Positions 55,095 through 62,684 of a stretch of DNA of 64,000 nucleotides are shown here, piece by piece. The number at the start of each line of letters is the position of its first letter. Within the stretch, counting starts at the first letter, position 1. Where the stretch lies: NCBI GenBank assembly GCA_002340255.1, contig DDLS01000210.1:14654-78653 (forward strand), written 5' to 3'. The DNA is from Cyanobacteria bacterium UBA2566. GTDB lineage: Bacteria; Cyanobacteriota; Cyanobacteriia; Cyanobacteriales; Desertifilaceae. A model generated the notes under the pieces. The model was not told the origin of the DNA, did no database searches, and saw nothing but the letters and a program-made list of their open reading frames with translations. A program made the position numbers and the translations under genes.

Positions 55095-56003
55095 TTAAGA
55101 TTGGCGATCGCCAAATCGCTCCAACAACTCCTCACGGGATAACTGCAAACACAAAGGCATAAACTCATCGGGAGATAAGACTAACAGAGAGTCAATAATG
55201 CCCAAAATCGCCTCATCCAACTCACCAAACCGAGTTCGCAATAAGGCTTCAATCATCAAGCATTGTCCCCGTTCAATCCCTTGTTGAATTCCTTCTTGCA
55301 GGGTATCTTCTCGCCATTTTAGATAGGCTGGTGATAATTCCATAATCAACTCCCTTTCTTCTGTGTCTAACTCTATTTTACTGGCAACATTAATCCGCCA
55401 TATCCCCACTAACTGTAGAATATTTCGCCGTTGAGGATGTTCTATGGGTAGTTCCAGCACTTGCTCAATGGCTCTTTTCTGTGTTCCTCCTTTTCCCAAC
55501 ATCCTTAACCATAAGGTTTCTGGGATTTCCGGGAGTTGGTTGATGGCAATAATCCCCGCTTTGAGTGTTTTTGCTAAAAGATGTACTCCTGCACACCATT
55601 GTTTTAAGTCAGGACGAGCGCCTAATCCTTCTAATACTTTCTCAGAAACAGTTGGCGTTAAAATCCATAATCGAGGCAATTGCTCTTCCTCCAGGGTTCG
55701 CTGCTCCCGTTTGGCTTGACGTTGCAGTTCTGCATGGACATGGAAAAGCTTGAGAATACAGTTGCGAATTTCTGGGTTGCTGGGACAGTTGCGATAGGGT
55801 TCTAGTAAACAAGGCGTAGAAGCCAGTTGAGAGAGTAAACCCAAGGCTGGAGGGTTGTTTGGTGGTTTAGGGGATGGCTCGAAAATCAGGTCAATAGCCA
55901 GAGTTTCCCCTGAAATTTCCCGACTAATTTCTACTTCTCCCAGGGGTTCGAGTAGTTCTTTGAGGTACTGCTTGGCAAATTGATCGTGGGGTTGGCGCGT
56001 CAC
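55095..56003 (-). CDS. Rpn-like/PD-(D/E)XK cyanobacterial protein
   Basis: 302 residues of a cyanobacterial multicopy family. RQPHDQFAKQYLKELLEPLGEVEISREISGETLAIDLIFEP is read over about 3-43 and matches the nuclease-like N terminus of Rpn/PDDEXK-type putative transposases. The C-terminal part is helical (EGIQQGIERGQCLMIEALLRTRFGELDEAILGII) and carries the DUF4351-type tail LSREELLERF. The acidic catalytic pattern is only partly visible, so activity is uncertain. Single gene, divergent from an antitoxin-like frame. Confidence 0.7.
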   Translation of the reverse strand: MTRQPHDQFAKQYLKELLEPLGEVEISREISGETLAIDLIFEPSPKPPNNPPALGLLSQLASTPCLLEPYRNCPSNPEIRNCILKLFHVHAELQRQAKREQRTLEEEQLPRLWILTPTVSEKVLEGLGARPDLKQWCAGVHLLAKTLKAGIIAINQLPEIPETLWLRMLGKGGTQKRAIEQVLELPIEHPQRRNILQLVGIWRINVASKIELDTEERELIMELSPAYLKWREDTLQEGIQQGIERGQCLMIEALLRTRFGELDEAILGIIDSLLVLSPDEFMPLCLQLSREELLERFGDRQS

Positions 56004-56016
56004 GACAAGAGGGCGG

Positions 56017-56400
56017 TTGAGTAGGAGTGATACTCTATTTTATTACAGTTGGGGCGATCGCCACCGTATATCCTGTAATGGGATACTGGTAGTTGAGATA
56101 GTCTCATCGACTCATAGAGATGGGAAAGATATACTGCCTAATATCAAGAACCAAAGTGTTTCCGGAAAGAAGAGGGCTACCTATCAAGAGATTTGCCGCC
56201 ACGTCCAAACTCTGACTCCAGATGAGCAACTTCGCTTGTTAGAAGAATTAGCTGGAATGGTACGTCAGCGTATGCTTATCCAACCTAAGTGTAACATTAT
56301 GGATTTAGAAGGATTGGGGAAAGATATTTGGCATGGACTTGATGCTCAAGAGTATGTTAATCAGGAACGTGCTTGGACGATGCAAGCACTGATGGACTGA
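56017..56400 (+). CDS. Antitoxin-like protein, start uncertain
   Basis: The C-terminal ~75 residues match a frequent cyanobacterial antitoxin-type family: ATYQEICRHVQTLTPDEQLRLLEELAGMVRQR, then IMDLEGLGKDIWHGLDAQEYVNQER. The 5' part from the TTG at 56017 has no family likeness, and no in-frame ATG lies near residue 52 where the conserved part begins (about 56170). The true start is therefore unclear or has been lost. No toxin (PIN, RelE) follows; a DUF2283 gene on the other strand overlaps its 3' end by 44 bp. Confidence 0.55.
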   Translation: MSRSDTLFYYSWGDRHRISCNGILVVEIVSSTHRDGKDILPNIKNQSVSGKKRATYQEICRHVQTLTPDEQLRLLEELAGMVRQRMLIQPKCNIMDLEGLGKDIWHGLDAQEYVNQERAWTMQALMD

Positions 56401-56587
56401 TGCTGTATTCTATTGCTTCGGGGTTGTCAATGTGCTGAGAGGCTTGCAGGATCTCGATCCCGACCACATTACCATTCTGATCAAAGTCTAGGATCATACC
56501 GGGTGTTTCTTCGTCACTTTCGGTAATCATTGCTTCTTTGAGGGTGATGCGTAGGACATCAACTTGGCGATCGTATTTGATTTTCAT
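56357..56587 (-). CDS. DUF2283 protein
   Basis: A 76-residue protein starting MKIKYDRQVDVLRITL. DUF2283 hallmarks: the KIxYDxxxDVLxI opening, then ILDFDQNGNVVGIEILQAS. ATG at 56587. These small beta-rich proteins often sit beside toxin-antitoxin-like genes; the function is unknown. Its 3' end overlaps the converging antitoxin-like frame. Confidence 0.8.
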   Translation of the reverse strand: MKIKYDRQVDVLRITLKEAMITESDEETPGMILDFDQNGNVVGIEILQASQHIDNPEAIEYSISPSVLASSKHVPD

Positions 56588-56668
56588 GGGTTCCTCCAAT
56601 ATTTTTGACCTTTAATGATTGCGATCATTCTCATTAAGAAAAAAATCAAATTCAAATAAATTCTTAAT

Positions 56669-56947
56669 TTATTCATTATTGCTAGATTCAATTTCACAAA
56701 GATCTTGATCTCTCTCACTAAAAGCCATATTATTTTTTATATGATTCCCAATAAAGCATAATCGCTTATGTTGAGTTACAGATATTGCTTTCAATAAGTC
56801 ACCTTCAAGATTATAAAATTCTATATGGTTATTATTACCTAAAACTAAAGTTTGATCATTCTTGCTAAAGTCAATAGTTTTGGCGCTGCCTGAAATATAA
56901 GATTCTAGCTCTCCTAAAATTGGCTTGAGTTTAATTTTTTGAGACAT
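56669..56947 (-). CDS. Small hypothetical, WD-blade-like
   Basis: 92 residues. The stretch KTIDFSKNDQTLVLGNNNHI then EFYNLEGDLLKAI looks like one beta-propeller (WD40-type) blade. Start supported by GGGGAGG five bases before the ATG at 56947. A+T-rich compared with its neighbours, so possibly acquired. No further blades exist nearby, so it may be a fragment. Confidence 0.5.
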   Translation of the reverse strand: MSQKIKLKPILGELESYISGSAKTIDFSKNDQTLVLGNNNHIEFYNLEGDLLKAISVTQHKRLCFIGNHIKNNMAFSERDQDLCEIESSNNE

Positions 56948-56987
56948 TTTTACCTCCCCTGAATTTGGGTATTCTTTCCAAGGTGTT

Positions 56988-57044
56988 GGGGCGGGTTTAC
57001 ATAATTTATGGTGTATCGAGCCACGTTAATGGTGAACCCGCCCC
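56988..57044. repeat. Palindromic repeat, GGGGCGGGTT type
   Basis: GGGGCGGGTTTAC (56988-57000) and GTGAACCCGCCCC (57032-57044) are inverted, with one mismatch (T/C), around 31 bases. A miniature-element-like unit. Confidence 0.65.
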
Positions 57045-57052
57045 TACTGCTA

Positions 57053-57139
57053 TGTCATTGTGAATGGAACGCAGTGGAATGAAGCAATCTCTGCCCTCTC
57101 GGTAATCTTGGCGATTGCTTCCCTGCGATCGCAATGACA
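57053..57139. repeat. Palindromic repeat, TGTCATTG type
   Basis: TGTCATTG / CAATGACA ends, with internal GAAGCAATC / GATTGCTTC arms, over 87 bases. It resembles a dispersed element common in cyanobacterial and other bacterial intergenic DNA. It lies 8 bp from the previous palindrome and 28 bp from the stop of the DUF1822 gene. Confidence 0.7.
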
Positions 57140-57167
57140 ACTATTTAGCTGCGCTCCAACTTTACGA

Positions 57168-58106
57168 TTACACCACAAATCGTTCGCTCACGATTGTATC
57201 ATCGATGCCCAAACAGACGGTAAATTCTTCACCAAAGTTAGCATCAAACTCACATTGAATCCACACATCCGCAGCTCTAGCTGTGACTTCCTTAAATACC
57301 TCCCCTTCCACGAGGATAGTCATTTTCAGGTTAACGGGCAAAAACTCGGTATCCTTGGGATAGACTTTTAAGTTGGCGATCGCCTTCTCCTCTTCTTCCT
57401 GTATCAGATTAATCAGCAACACCACCTGACACTGAAGCAAGTCTACACTCAGATCGTAAAACTTGGCTCGCTGAGTGCGATCGCTCCACACCATCACCGG
57501 ACGCAACTGTTCTGGTGTTAACAACTTCTCTGCTCTTTGCCAACCTTCAGTAAATACACCCTGAAACCAATCCCTTAACCTGGTCGGTTCTTCCTCCCAT
57601 TCCGGATAAACATCCAACACCTGAAACCCAGCAATTTCCTGCAATTCCCCCGCTTCAAACAATTCCTCAATGCGCCTGAGTCCTTCCGGCGAACCCTCGA
57701 TCACCACAACCACACTACCCGGTTTCATAATTTTAATTTGAATAGTTTCATCCTTGGATGCTTCTCTGAGTATCTGTAGCCATCGATCCACTTTAGGCTT
57801 CAACTCATCAATCGAACCTTCTAGGGTAATGACCATTTCTTTTCTGTCTAAACCGTACAATTGTTCTACATCGACAATATTGCTTAACTCTAGTCCAAAG
57901 AATTCAGCAATTGCTTTAGCACTTTCAACTGAAACTTTTTTCCGTTCAAAAAAACGCGAAACTGTTGAGCGACTTAGATAGCCTATTTGTTGGGCTATAT
58001 AGGCATGCGTTATTTTTTGATAATTCGCTTTTTCTTGGTCAGATCTTGCTTTTTCAAGCTTGTCCCATCCCAGAGTTGTTGCAATACCTCTAGATCTTGA
58101 CCTCAT
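57168..58106 (-). CDS. HTH-DUF1822 regulator-like protein
   Basis: 312 residues in three parts. An N-terminal XRE-type helix-turn-helix (about 28-70; YIAQQIGYLSRSTVSRFFERKK, VESAKAIAEFFGLELSNIV). A middle domain (about 92-168) with the pattern IMKPGSVVVVIEGSPEG then LRRIEELFEAGELQEIAGF, known as a small adaptor domain beside NACHT, caspase and TIR proteins in cyanobacteria. A C-terminal DUF1822 domain (about 185-312; WQRAEKLL, VDLLQCQVVLLINL, VNLKMTILVEGEVFKEVTARAADVW). It is probably a DNA-binding regulator linked to a conflict or signalling system; no such effector is adjacent. Confidence 0.75.
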   Translation of the reverse strand: MRSRSRGIATTLGWDKLEKARSDQEKANYQKITHAYIAQQIGYLSRSTVSRFFERKKVSVESAKAIAEFFGLELSNIVDVEQLYGLDRKEMVITLEGSIDELKPKVDRWLQILREASKDETIQIKIMKPGSVVVVIEGSPEGLRRIEELFEAGELQEIAGFQVLDVYPEWEEEPTRLRDWFQGVFTEGWQRAEKLLTPEQLRPVMVWSDRTQRAKFYDLSVDLLQCQVVLLINLIQEEEEKAIANLKVYPKDTEFLPVNLKMTILVEGEVFKEVTARAADVWIQCEFDANFGEEFTVCLGIDDTIVSERFVV

Positions 58107-58285
58107 TTTATATCTCCATATCCGAGGGCTAAATATTCATTATTAATAATGCTATTATACTCCATTTCATTTTTTGGTGCAGATAGTGCAAAACAGAGTA
58201 TCAATGACGAACTAAAGCGGCCCAAAAGACTGATAAGTTGTGTTTTGATGTAAATGCACAGTTAAACGTCCAGGAGCCAATAATT

Positions 58286-58441
58286 ATGAGCCCTCACGAG
58301 TACGATCGGGAATTTCATACCGAATTGCATCAACCGCACTATCATCCCCCGCACAACTTCGATCATAGCTTTGATGGAGGTGGCGATGATGATAGCTGGG
58401 TTCACGATTTCCTTGAAGGTATTTTGTCCTGGCTCATGTAA
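58286..58441 (+). CDS. His-rich micro-protein
   Basis: 51 residues: MSPHEYDREFHTELHQPHYH, then PPHNFDHSFDGGGDDDSWVH and the hydrophobic end DFLEGILSWLM. Start ATG at 58286, with AGGAGCC nine bases upstream. Eight His in the first half could bind metal. It shares with the next micro-ORF a Gly/Asp linker and a hydrophobic C terminus. The family is unknown. Confidence 0.55.
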   Translation: MSPHEYDREFHTELHQPHYHPPHNFDHSFDGGGDDDSWVHDFLEGILSWLM

Positions 58442-58475
58442 AGCGAATAATTGATATCTTATTAATTCTCTCGCC

Positions 58476-58495
58476 GTAAAACGTCAGCGTTTTAC
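58476..58495. repeat. 8-bp hairpin with TCAG loop
   Basis: GTAAAACG / CGTTTTAC stem around TCAG, followed by CTTTA, 35 bases after the His-rich micro-ORF. A possible transcript end or RNA processing site. Confidence 0.55.
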
Positions 58496-58503
58496 CTTTA
58501 AGT

Positions 58504-58543
58504 GCAGATGATGCAGAATATTCCTAAATGCTGCATCATCTGC
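58504..58543. repeat. 13-bp perfect hairpin
   Basis: GCAGATGATGCAG / CTGCATCATCTGC around a 14-base loop, 67 bases before the next micro-ORF and eight bases after the smaller hairpin. No T-run follows on the plus strand. As RNA it would be a very stable stem and a candidate control element. Confidence 0.7.
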
Positions 58544-58609
58544 CCTCGAAATCCAATCCATAAGCTTGTTAGCCTAACAATGTAAATCAATTTTCCTAGG
58601 AGGAAAACT

Positions 58610-58783
58610 ATGCGCCAGCGTGAGTGGTATGAAGAAGATCCTTATCTGCTTCGAGCCAAACGTGGAGTACGCCATGAACTTGCTCAATCCATGCAACAGT
58701 CGTCCAATACCCCTTTGGGTGGAGATGATAGTGATGGTAATGGTTTAGCGGAGCTTTTGATTAATCTATTCTTCGGCGGTTAA
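58610..58783 (+). CDS. Micro-protein, unknown
   Basis: 57 residues, MRQREWYEEDPYLLRAKRGV at the start and GGDDSDGNGLAELLINLFFGG near the end. AGGAGG four bases before the ATG is the strongest ribosome-binding site in the neighbourhood. The Gly/Asp spacer followed by a hydrophobic amphipathic end parallels the protein encoded at 58286-58441. A terminator follows at 58804-58846. The family is unknown. Confidence 0.6.
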   Translation: MRQREWYEEDPYLLRAKRGVRHELAQSMQQSSNTPLGGDDSDGNGLAELLINLFFGG

Positions 58784-58803
58784 TTCACGGAAACTTCTGA
58801 ATC

Positions 58804-58846
58804 GGGCGGGTTTTTGCGGCTAAAACTTCTCTCAGCCCGCCCTTTT
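58804..58846 (+). terminator. Intrinsic terminator after micro-ORF
   Basis: GGGCGGG (58804-58810) pairs with CCCGCCC (58836-58842), followed by TTTTA. Confidence 0.7.
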
Positions 58847-58883
58847 ATTCATCAAATTATCTACTCATTTAGGAGCAACAATC

Positions 58884-59222
58884 ATGAATAATCCTGTCAA
58901 ATTTACGATCGCGATCGCCAGCGCCATGGCTGTTCAATGTCTCATGCCGAACATTGCTCTAGCGGACTACGGAGCGATCGCCTATTCTCGAAGTACCGGA
59001 CGCTGGGGAGCCTCCTGGCAGCACCTATACAGTGATTTAGCCAGAGACAGAGCCTTGTATAATTGCGATCGCCGAGACTGCGTTGTTGAAGCTCTAATCG
59101 AAAACACCTGTGGCGCTCTAGCTCGCAAACGCAATAACACTCAAGTTGTTGCCACTGGATTTAGCGATCGCCGCGATCGAGCGGTAAACCGTGCTTTAGC
59201 AGCCTGCGGAAGCAACTACTAG
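58884..59222 (+). CDS. DUF4189 secreted protein
   Basis: 112 residues with a signal peptide (about 1-27; FTIAIASAMAVQCLMPNIALA) and a DUF4189 domain: YGAIAYSRSTGRWGASW, then the Cys-containing helical part YNCDRRDCVVEALIENTCGALAR and GFSDRRDRAVNRALAACGS. Four Cys in the mature chain, likely two disulfides. GGAGC ten bases upstream of the ATG. A small lumenal or periplasmic protein of unknown role; the Cys and Asn-rich core resembles stress-related secreted factors. Confidence 0.8.
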   Translation: MNNPVKFTIAIASAMAVQCLMPNIALADYGAIAYSRSTGRWGASWQHLYSDLARDRALYNCDRRDCVVEALIENTCGALARKRNNTQVVATGFSDRRDRAVNRALAACGSNY

Positions 59223-59263
59223 CTTGTGACCACTATCTGTAGCAATTCTAGAAACTAGCTCCA

Positions 59264-61441
59264 TCATTCAATGATGTTAATCATGTGATTCGATCGCAGA
59301 TTCGGATCGGCCCAGGAGCAAATCAGACCAGTGGGGCCCGGATCGACGAGGTGAACCGGTTGACTTCTAATCCATTGGCCAGCAATAGATAGGCGCAATT
59401 CAAACAGTTGCACTGCTCCTAAACGGCGAATGCCTGGAACTTGTTGCAACAAGGCGATCGCATCGGACATATAGGCGGGTTGACCGAGTGGCCAACCGTT
59501 ACCTCCTGGGCCGCCGGTTAGGGGATTAAAGAAGCGATAGAGGGTTACATTGAGAGTATGCAGGAGTTCCGTTTGCGCTTCTGGGGTGCGATAGCTGGGG
59601 TCTAGGGAGACTTCGGTTTGTACGGAAAGTCCCACATATTCAGGTTCTAAAAGCTCCACCTGCACGCCCAATAAGCGCCGTTCATCTAGGTAGGCCATGA
59701 GTTTGCGATGCAAGGGAGGACTGAGGCGAAACTGTTCGGGAGGGATGCCAACCCCTTGTGCGATCGCCTGTCGGTTGGAGTCGGGAACCACTAATAGTTG
59801 CACGGTTCCTGGTTTTTTGGGGTTGGTGGGTAAACAAGTGGCGCGGGCGATCGCCCCATCTCCTCCTAAAATCGTCAAAGATTCAAAGTCTTCTGGAGTC
59901 ACCGCGCGATCGCGAGTTCGCAACATTTGAGGCACGCGCATGGCTGCTTGTTCAATGGTTTCTGCTTCCGTCCCATTGCGAGCTGGAATTAGATTCACCA
60001 CATTGGCGACATAGGGAACCGCAGATTTCAGCGTATTAAGACTGCGATCTTCCACATTGCCTCGCAACCCACCTCCGGTGCGATAGCGGCTCATTTGCAC
60101 AGTTGCTCCCCTAGGGGGTATGGCTCCATATTGGTGTTCCATGCTGGGGGGTTGGAGCGGAGGGCGATCCTGTCCCTGTTGTAGAATAGCGCGGATATCC
60201 TTAGCCTGCTTGAGTTGGGCGGGTTCCCGGATCAGGGGGCCAAACTGGAGCGTACCGGTAAGGGAATCAATCAGATAATGCAGATCGCTCGGACTAGAAT
60301 TAGAAAAGTCAGTCACTTCTTGCCATCGTTGAGCGGTTTCCCCTGGAGGCGTGACGATCAGATATTCGTCTTCTTGACGGTCGAGAATGGGCGATCGCCG
60401 CAGTTGGAACCGTTGCCCTGGTTCTCCATTACTGTTACCCAGTAGGTCATTTTCGATCAGTTCGCATTGAGTCGCTTCCGTGGTTCCGCCAATGGCTTTG
60501 ACTCCAATACCAATGATTTGTGGCGATCGCGTGTAACTTGGTTGACTCAGGCGTGGAGTCGCATAAACACAGCGCAACCATCGCCCTTGATAGGCGGTAA
60601 ATTGGGCTACTGGAAAATTCAAGGGTAGATGTAACGTAATATCCACTCCCTGTAAGGGATTTCCCCCTCGTTGGGCAATGTCCGCGAAGCTAAAGCCTTG
60701 GGTTTCATCATCTGATTCTTCAAGTAGCACTGGCTGCCAATACTGACCATTCCAGGCTTCCCAGCGTCGCGGGGGGTCAGTGGGGTCAATGCCTGTGGGA
60801 GTCGCCTCCTGTCCTTTTAATGTAAGAATGATAACATTTCCATCCAAGGATTCTTGGGGATCGAAGACCAGATAGAAACAATTCCCTGGTTGGGGTTGAG
60901 CGTTGAAAAGGGGCAATTCGGGGCCAGACCATTCCCCTGTAGGGGTCAGATTCCAGAGATGGGTAAAGCGATCGCGTAAAATTTGCGGCGTTTCCTCGAT
61001 TTGCTCGGCTCCCAGAAAATGGTTAATCTGAGGATTACCAATTGTTAGGGGGCGATCGGTACTAAATACAATAGGGTCAAGTCCGGGTTGCCGCTCCGTT
61101 GCCACCTCAATCCCCACCGGTATTGTATAAGACTCTGGCAAATCCGACACCAAATAAAAAGTTACTTCTGTTGTCGCTGGATTCGGCGGCTCTAAGCGAA
61201 TACCGAGCAATTCTAAGAATAAAATATAATTGCGCCGAGGCAGTTGGTTAAACCGCAGCAGCATTTGATGGGTTAACCAGGCAAACATTTCAATCATGGT
61301 AATGCCTGGATCGCTCGGATTATGATTCGTCCATTCTGGACAATAGCGTGGAATTCTCAACAGACATTCTTCGATCAAGTCTTGGTATTCTCGGTCATCT
61401 AAATTCGCTTTCGGTAATTTTGGTAAAAAATCAAAAACCAT
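59264..61441 (-). CDS. CIS-type baseplate assembly protein
   Basis: 725-residue protein of the putative baseplate assembly (gpJ/Afp11-like) family found in contractile injection systems. The N terminus LPKLPKANLDDREYQDLIEECLLRIPRYCPEWTNHNPSDPGITMIEMFAWLTHQMLLRFNQLPRR spans about 5-69 and is the family signature. The baseplate_J region appears later (AVPYVANVVNLIPARNGTEAETIEQAAMR; RAVTPEDFESLTI; PGTVQLLVVPD; RLLGVQVELLEPEYVGLSVQTEVSLDP). No tube, sheath, spike or AAA ATPase gene lies next to it; cyanobacterial thylakoid-anchored injection systems use this family. Confidence 0.85.
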   Translation of the reverse strand: MVFDFLPKLPKANLDDREYQDLIEECLLRIPRYCPEWTNHNPSDPGITMIEMFAWLTHQMLLRFNQLPRRNYILFLELLGIRLEPPNPATTEVTFYLVSDLPESYTIPVGIEVATERQPGLDPIVFSTDRPLTIGNPQINHFLGAEQIEETPQILRDRFTHLWNLTPTGEWSGPELPLFNAQPQPGNCFYLVFDPQESLDGNVIILTLKGQEATPTGIDPTDPPRRWEAWNGQYWQPVLLEESDDETQGFSFADIAQRGGNPLQGVDITLHLPLNFPVAQFTAYQGRWLRCVYATPRLSQPSYTRSPQIIGIGVKAIGGTTEATQCELIENDLLGNSNGEPGQRFQLRRSPILDRQEDEYLIVTPPGETAQRWQEVTDFSNSSPSDLHYLIDSLTGTLQFGPLIREPAQLKQAKDIRAILQQGQDRPPLQPPSMEHQYGAIPPRGATVQMSRYRTGGGLRGNVEDRSLNTLKSAVPYVANVVNLIPARNGTEAETIEQAAMRVPQMLRTRDRAVTPEDFESLTILGGDGAIARATCLPTNPKKPGTVQLLVVPDSNRQAIAQGVGIPPEQFRLSPPLHRKLMAYLDERRLLGVQVELLEPEYVGLSVQTEVSLDPSYRTPEAQTELLHTLNVTLYRFFNPLTGGPGGNGWPLGQPAYMSDAIALLQQVPGIRRLGAVQLFELRLSIAGQWIRSQPVHLVDPGPTGLICSWADPNLRSNHMINIIE

Positions 61442-61684
61442 AATTAATTCCTGTCTGCAAGAAGAAAAGAAAGAAACGAAGACTGTTAATGGTGTAAGTC
61501 TACCGATTGATCGCTTTATGATGAATGGAGGTAAGCGAATTCAAAACGCAGATCCCAAGACAAGGTAAGACTATTCCCATCGTATTACCCCTCACTTAGT
61601 CTACCTCTTAGAACCTCGAAAAGAAAATAGTTCTACTGAAACTCATCAAGCCTTACAATAGAACAAGCTGGGGGATAGGAAGGG

Positions 61685-62362
61685 CTAAAGATAAACTTGG
61701 CTGAGAATATAGCGTAGGCGATCGTAATCATCTTTGAGGAGTAGACTCAAATTTCGTCCGGCTTGCACTAACCAGGAGTGTTCCGTATGGCGCAGTTGGT
61801 AAATCGTTCTCAAGGTCGCTGCAATCAAGGCATCAACTGGCGTTCCGGGAATTTCTAGCAAAATGCGAATAAAATCAAATTCCTCGCTAAAGCGAATCAC
61901 TTCATCAGGATGACATTGATAGACTGCTTGGTGAATTTGCGGGGGACGCGGGGGTAAATGCTGATAAACTCTGGAGCGAGAATTCCGGGGTTCAAGGGTT
62001 TCAAATCCGACAATCGCCGCTCGAAACTCAGTTTTAAGCATGGCAAAAATTTGCGGTTGCTCTGATCGCAGTTGTTCTAGAGATAATCCCAAAGCTCTAG
62101 CACGATGGATCGAATCAATGGGAGTAGTGGTGGCATGATACACCACCGCATAAACCCAATAGCCTGTATCTGGTTCTGAGGAGCGTTCGGGAGTGACACC
62201 AAGCGATCGCACAAAAGAACCAAACGCTGGCATCATGGGAAAGTTGAGATCTTCTGGTTCCAGACATTGGGCTAAAAATTCCGAAGTTGCCGTTTCGATC
62301 ACCTCAGCAATATGATTTTCTGGGCGATCGGTGATGGCAGTTTGAGTTAAGGGTAAGCGCAT
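61685..62362 (-). CDS. HAS-barrel-like conserved protein
   Basis: 225 residues of a conserved cyanobacterial family. An N-terminal barrel-like part (IAEVIETATSEFLAQC, YWVYAVVYHATTTPIDSIHRARALG) resembles HAS-barrel domains. It is followed by a helical half with LRSEQPQIFAMLKTEFRAAIVGF, HLPPRPPQIHQAVY and the end AGRNLSLLLKDDYDRLRYILSQV. The function is unknown; the barrel occurs with HerA-type ATPases. It follows ndhS and rodA on the same strand, 106 bp after ndhS. Confidence 0.65.
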   Translation of the reverse strand: MRLPLTQTAITDRPENHIAEVIETATSEFLAQCLEPEDLNFPMMPAFGSFVRSLGVTPERSSEPDTGYWVYAVVYHATTTPIDSIHRARALGLSLEQLRSEQPQIFAMLKTEFRAAIVGFETLEPRNSRSRVYQHLPPRPPQIHQAVYQCHPDEVIRFSEEFDFIRILLEIPGTPVDALIAATLRTIYQLRHTEHSWLVQAGRNLSLLLKDDYDRLRYILSQVYL

Positions 62363-62468
62363 GGAGAATGGGAGATGAGGTAATAGTGGGGATGGGCAGA
62401 CGCGGGAACACGGAAAGGACTAAGTGCCTATGACTACTTCCTGCTCCCTCCTGTCTACTCCCTACCCC

Positions 62469-62654
62469 TTATTTTTTACTCGTCGGATCGACGATTTCCA
62501 ACTCTGCGAGTCGGAAGGTAACCAACTTATCCCAGTTTCCCCCTTCAAAGAGTACCGCTGCTTTACCATCGGTTACCCGTTGCACTTGGCCGGTAAAACC
62601 ATAATAAGTATCTCCCATATTTTTTACCCGTACTGCTACACCTGGTAAGATCAT
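62469..62654 (-). CDS. ndhS: NDH-1 subunit S
   Basis: 61-residue ferredoxin-docking subunit of photosynthetic NDH-1 (cyclic electron flow). The SH3-like core MILPGVAVRVKNMGDTYYGF then VQRVTDGKAAVLFEGGNWDK, LVTFRLAELE, is characteristic of NdhS. ATG at 62654. It is 30 bp downstream of rodA. Confidence 0.92.
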   Translation of the reverse strand: MILPGVAVRVKNMGDTYYGFTGQVQRVTDGKAAVLFEGGNWDKLVTFRLAELEIVDPTSKK

Positions 62655-62684
62655 CCTTTTTTACCTCAAGCGATAAAATATCCA

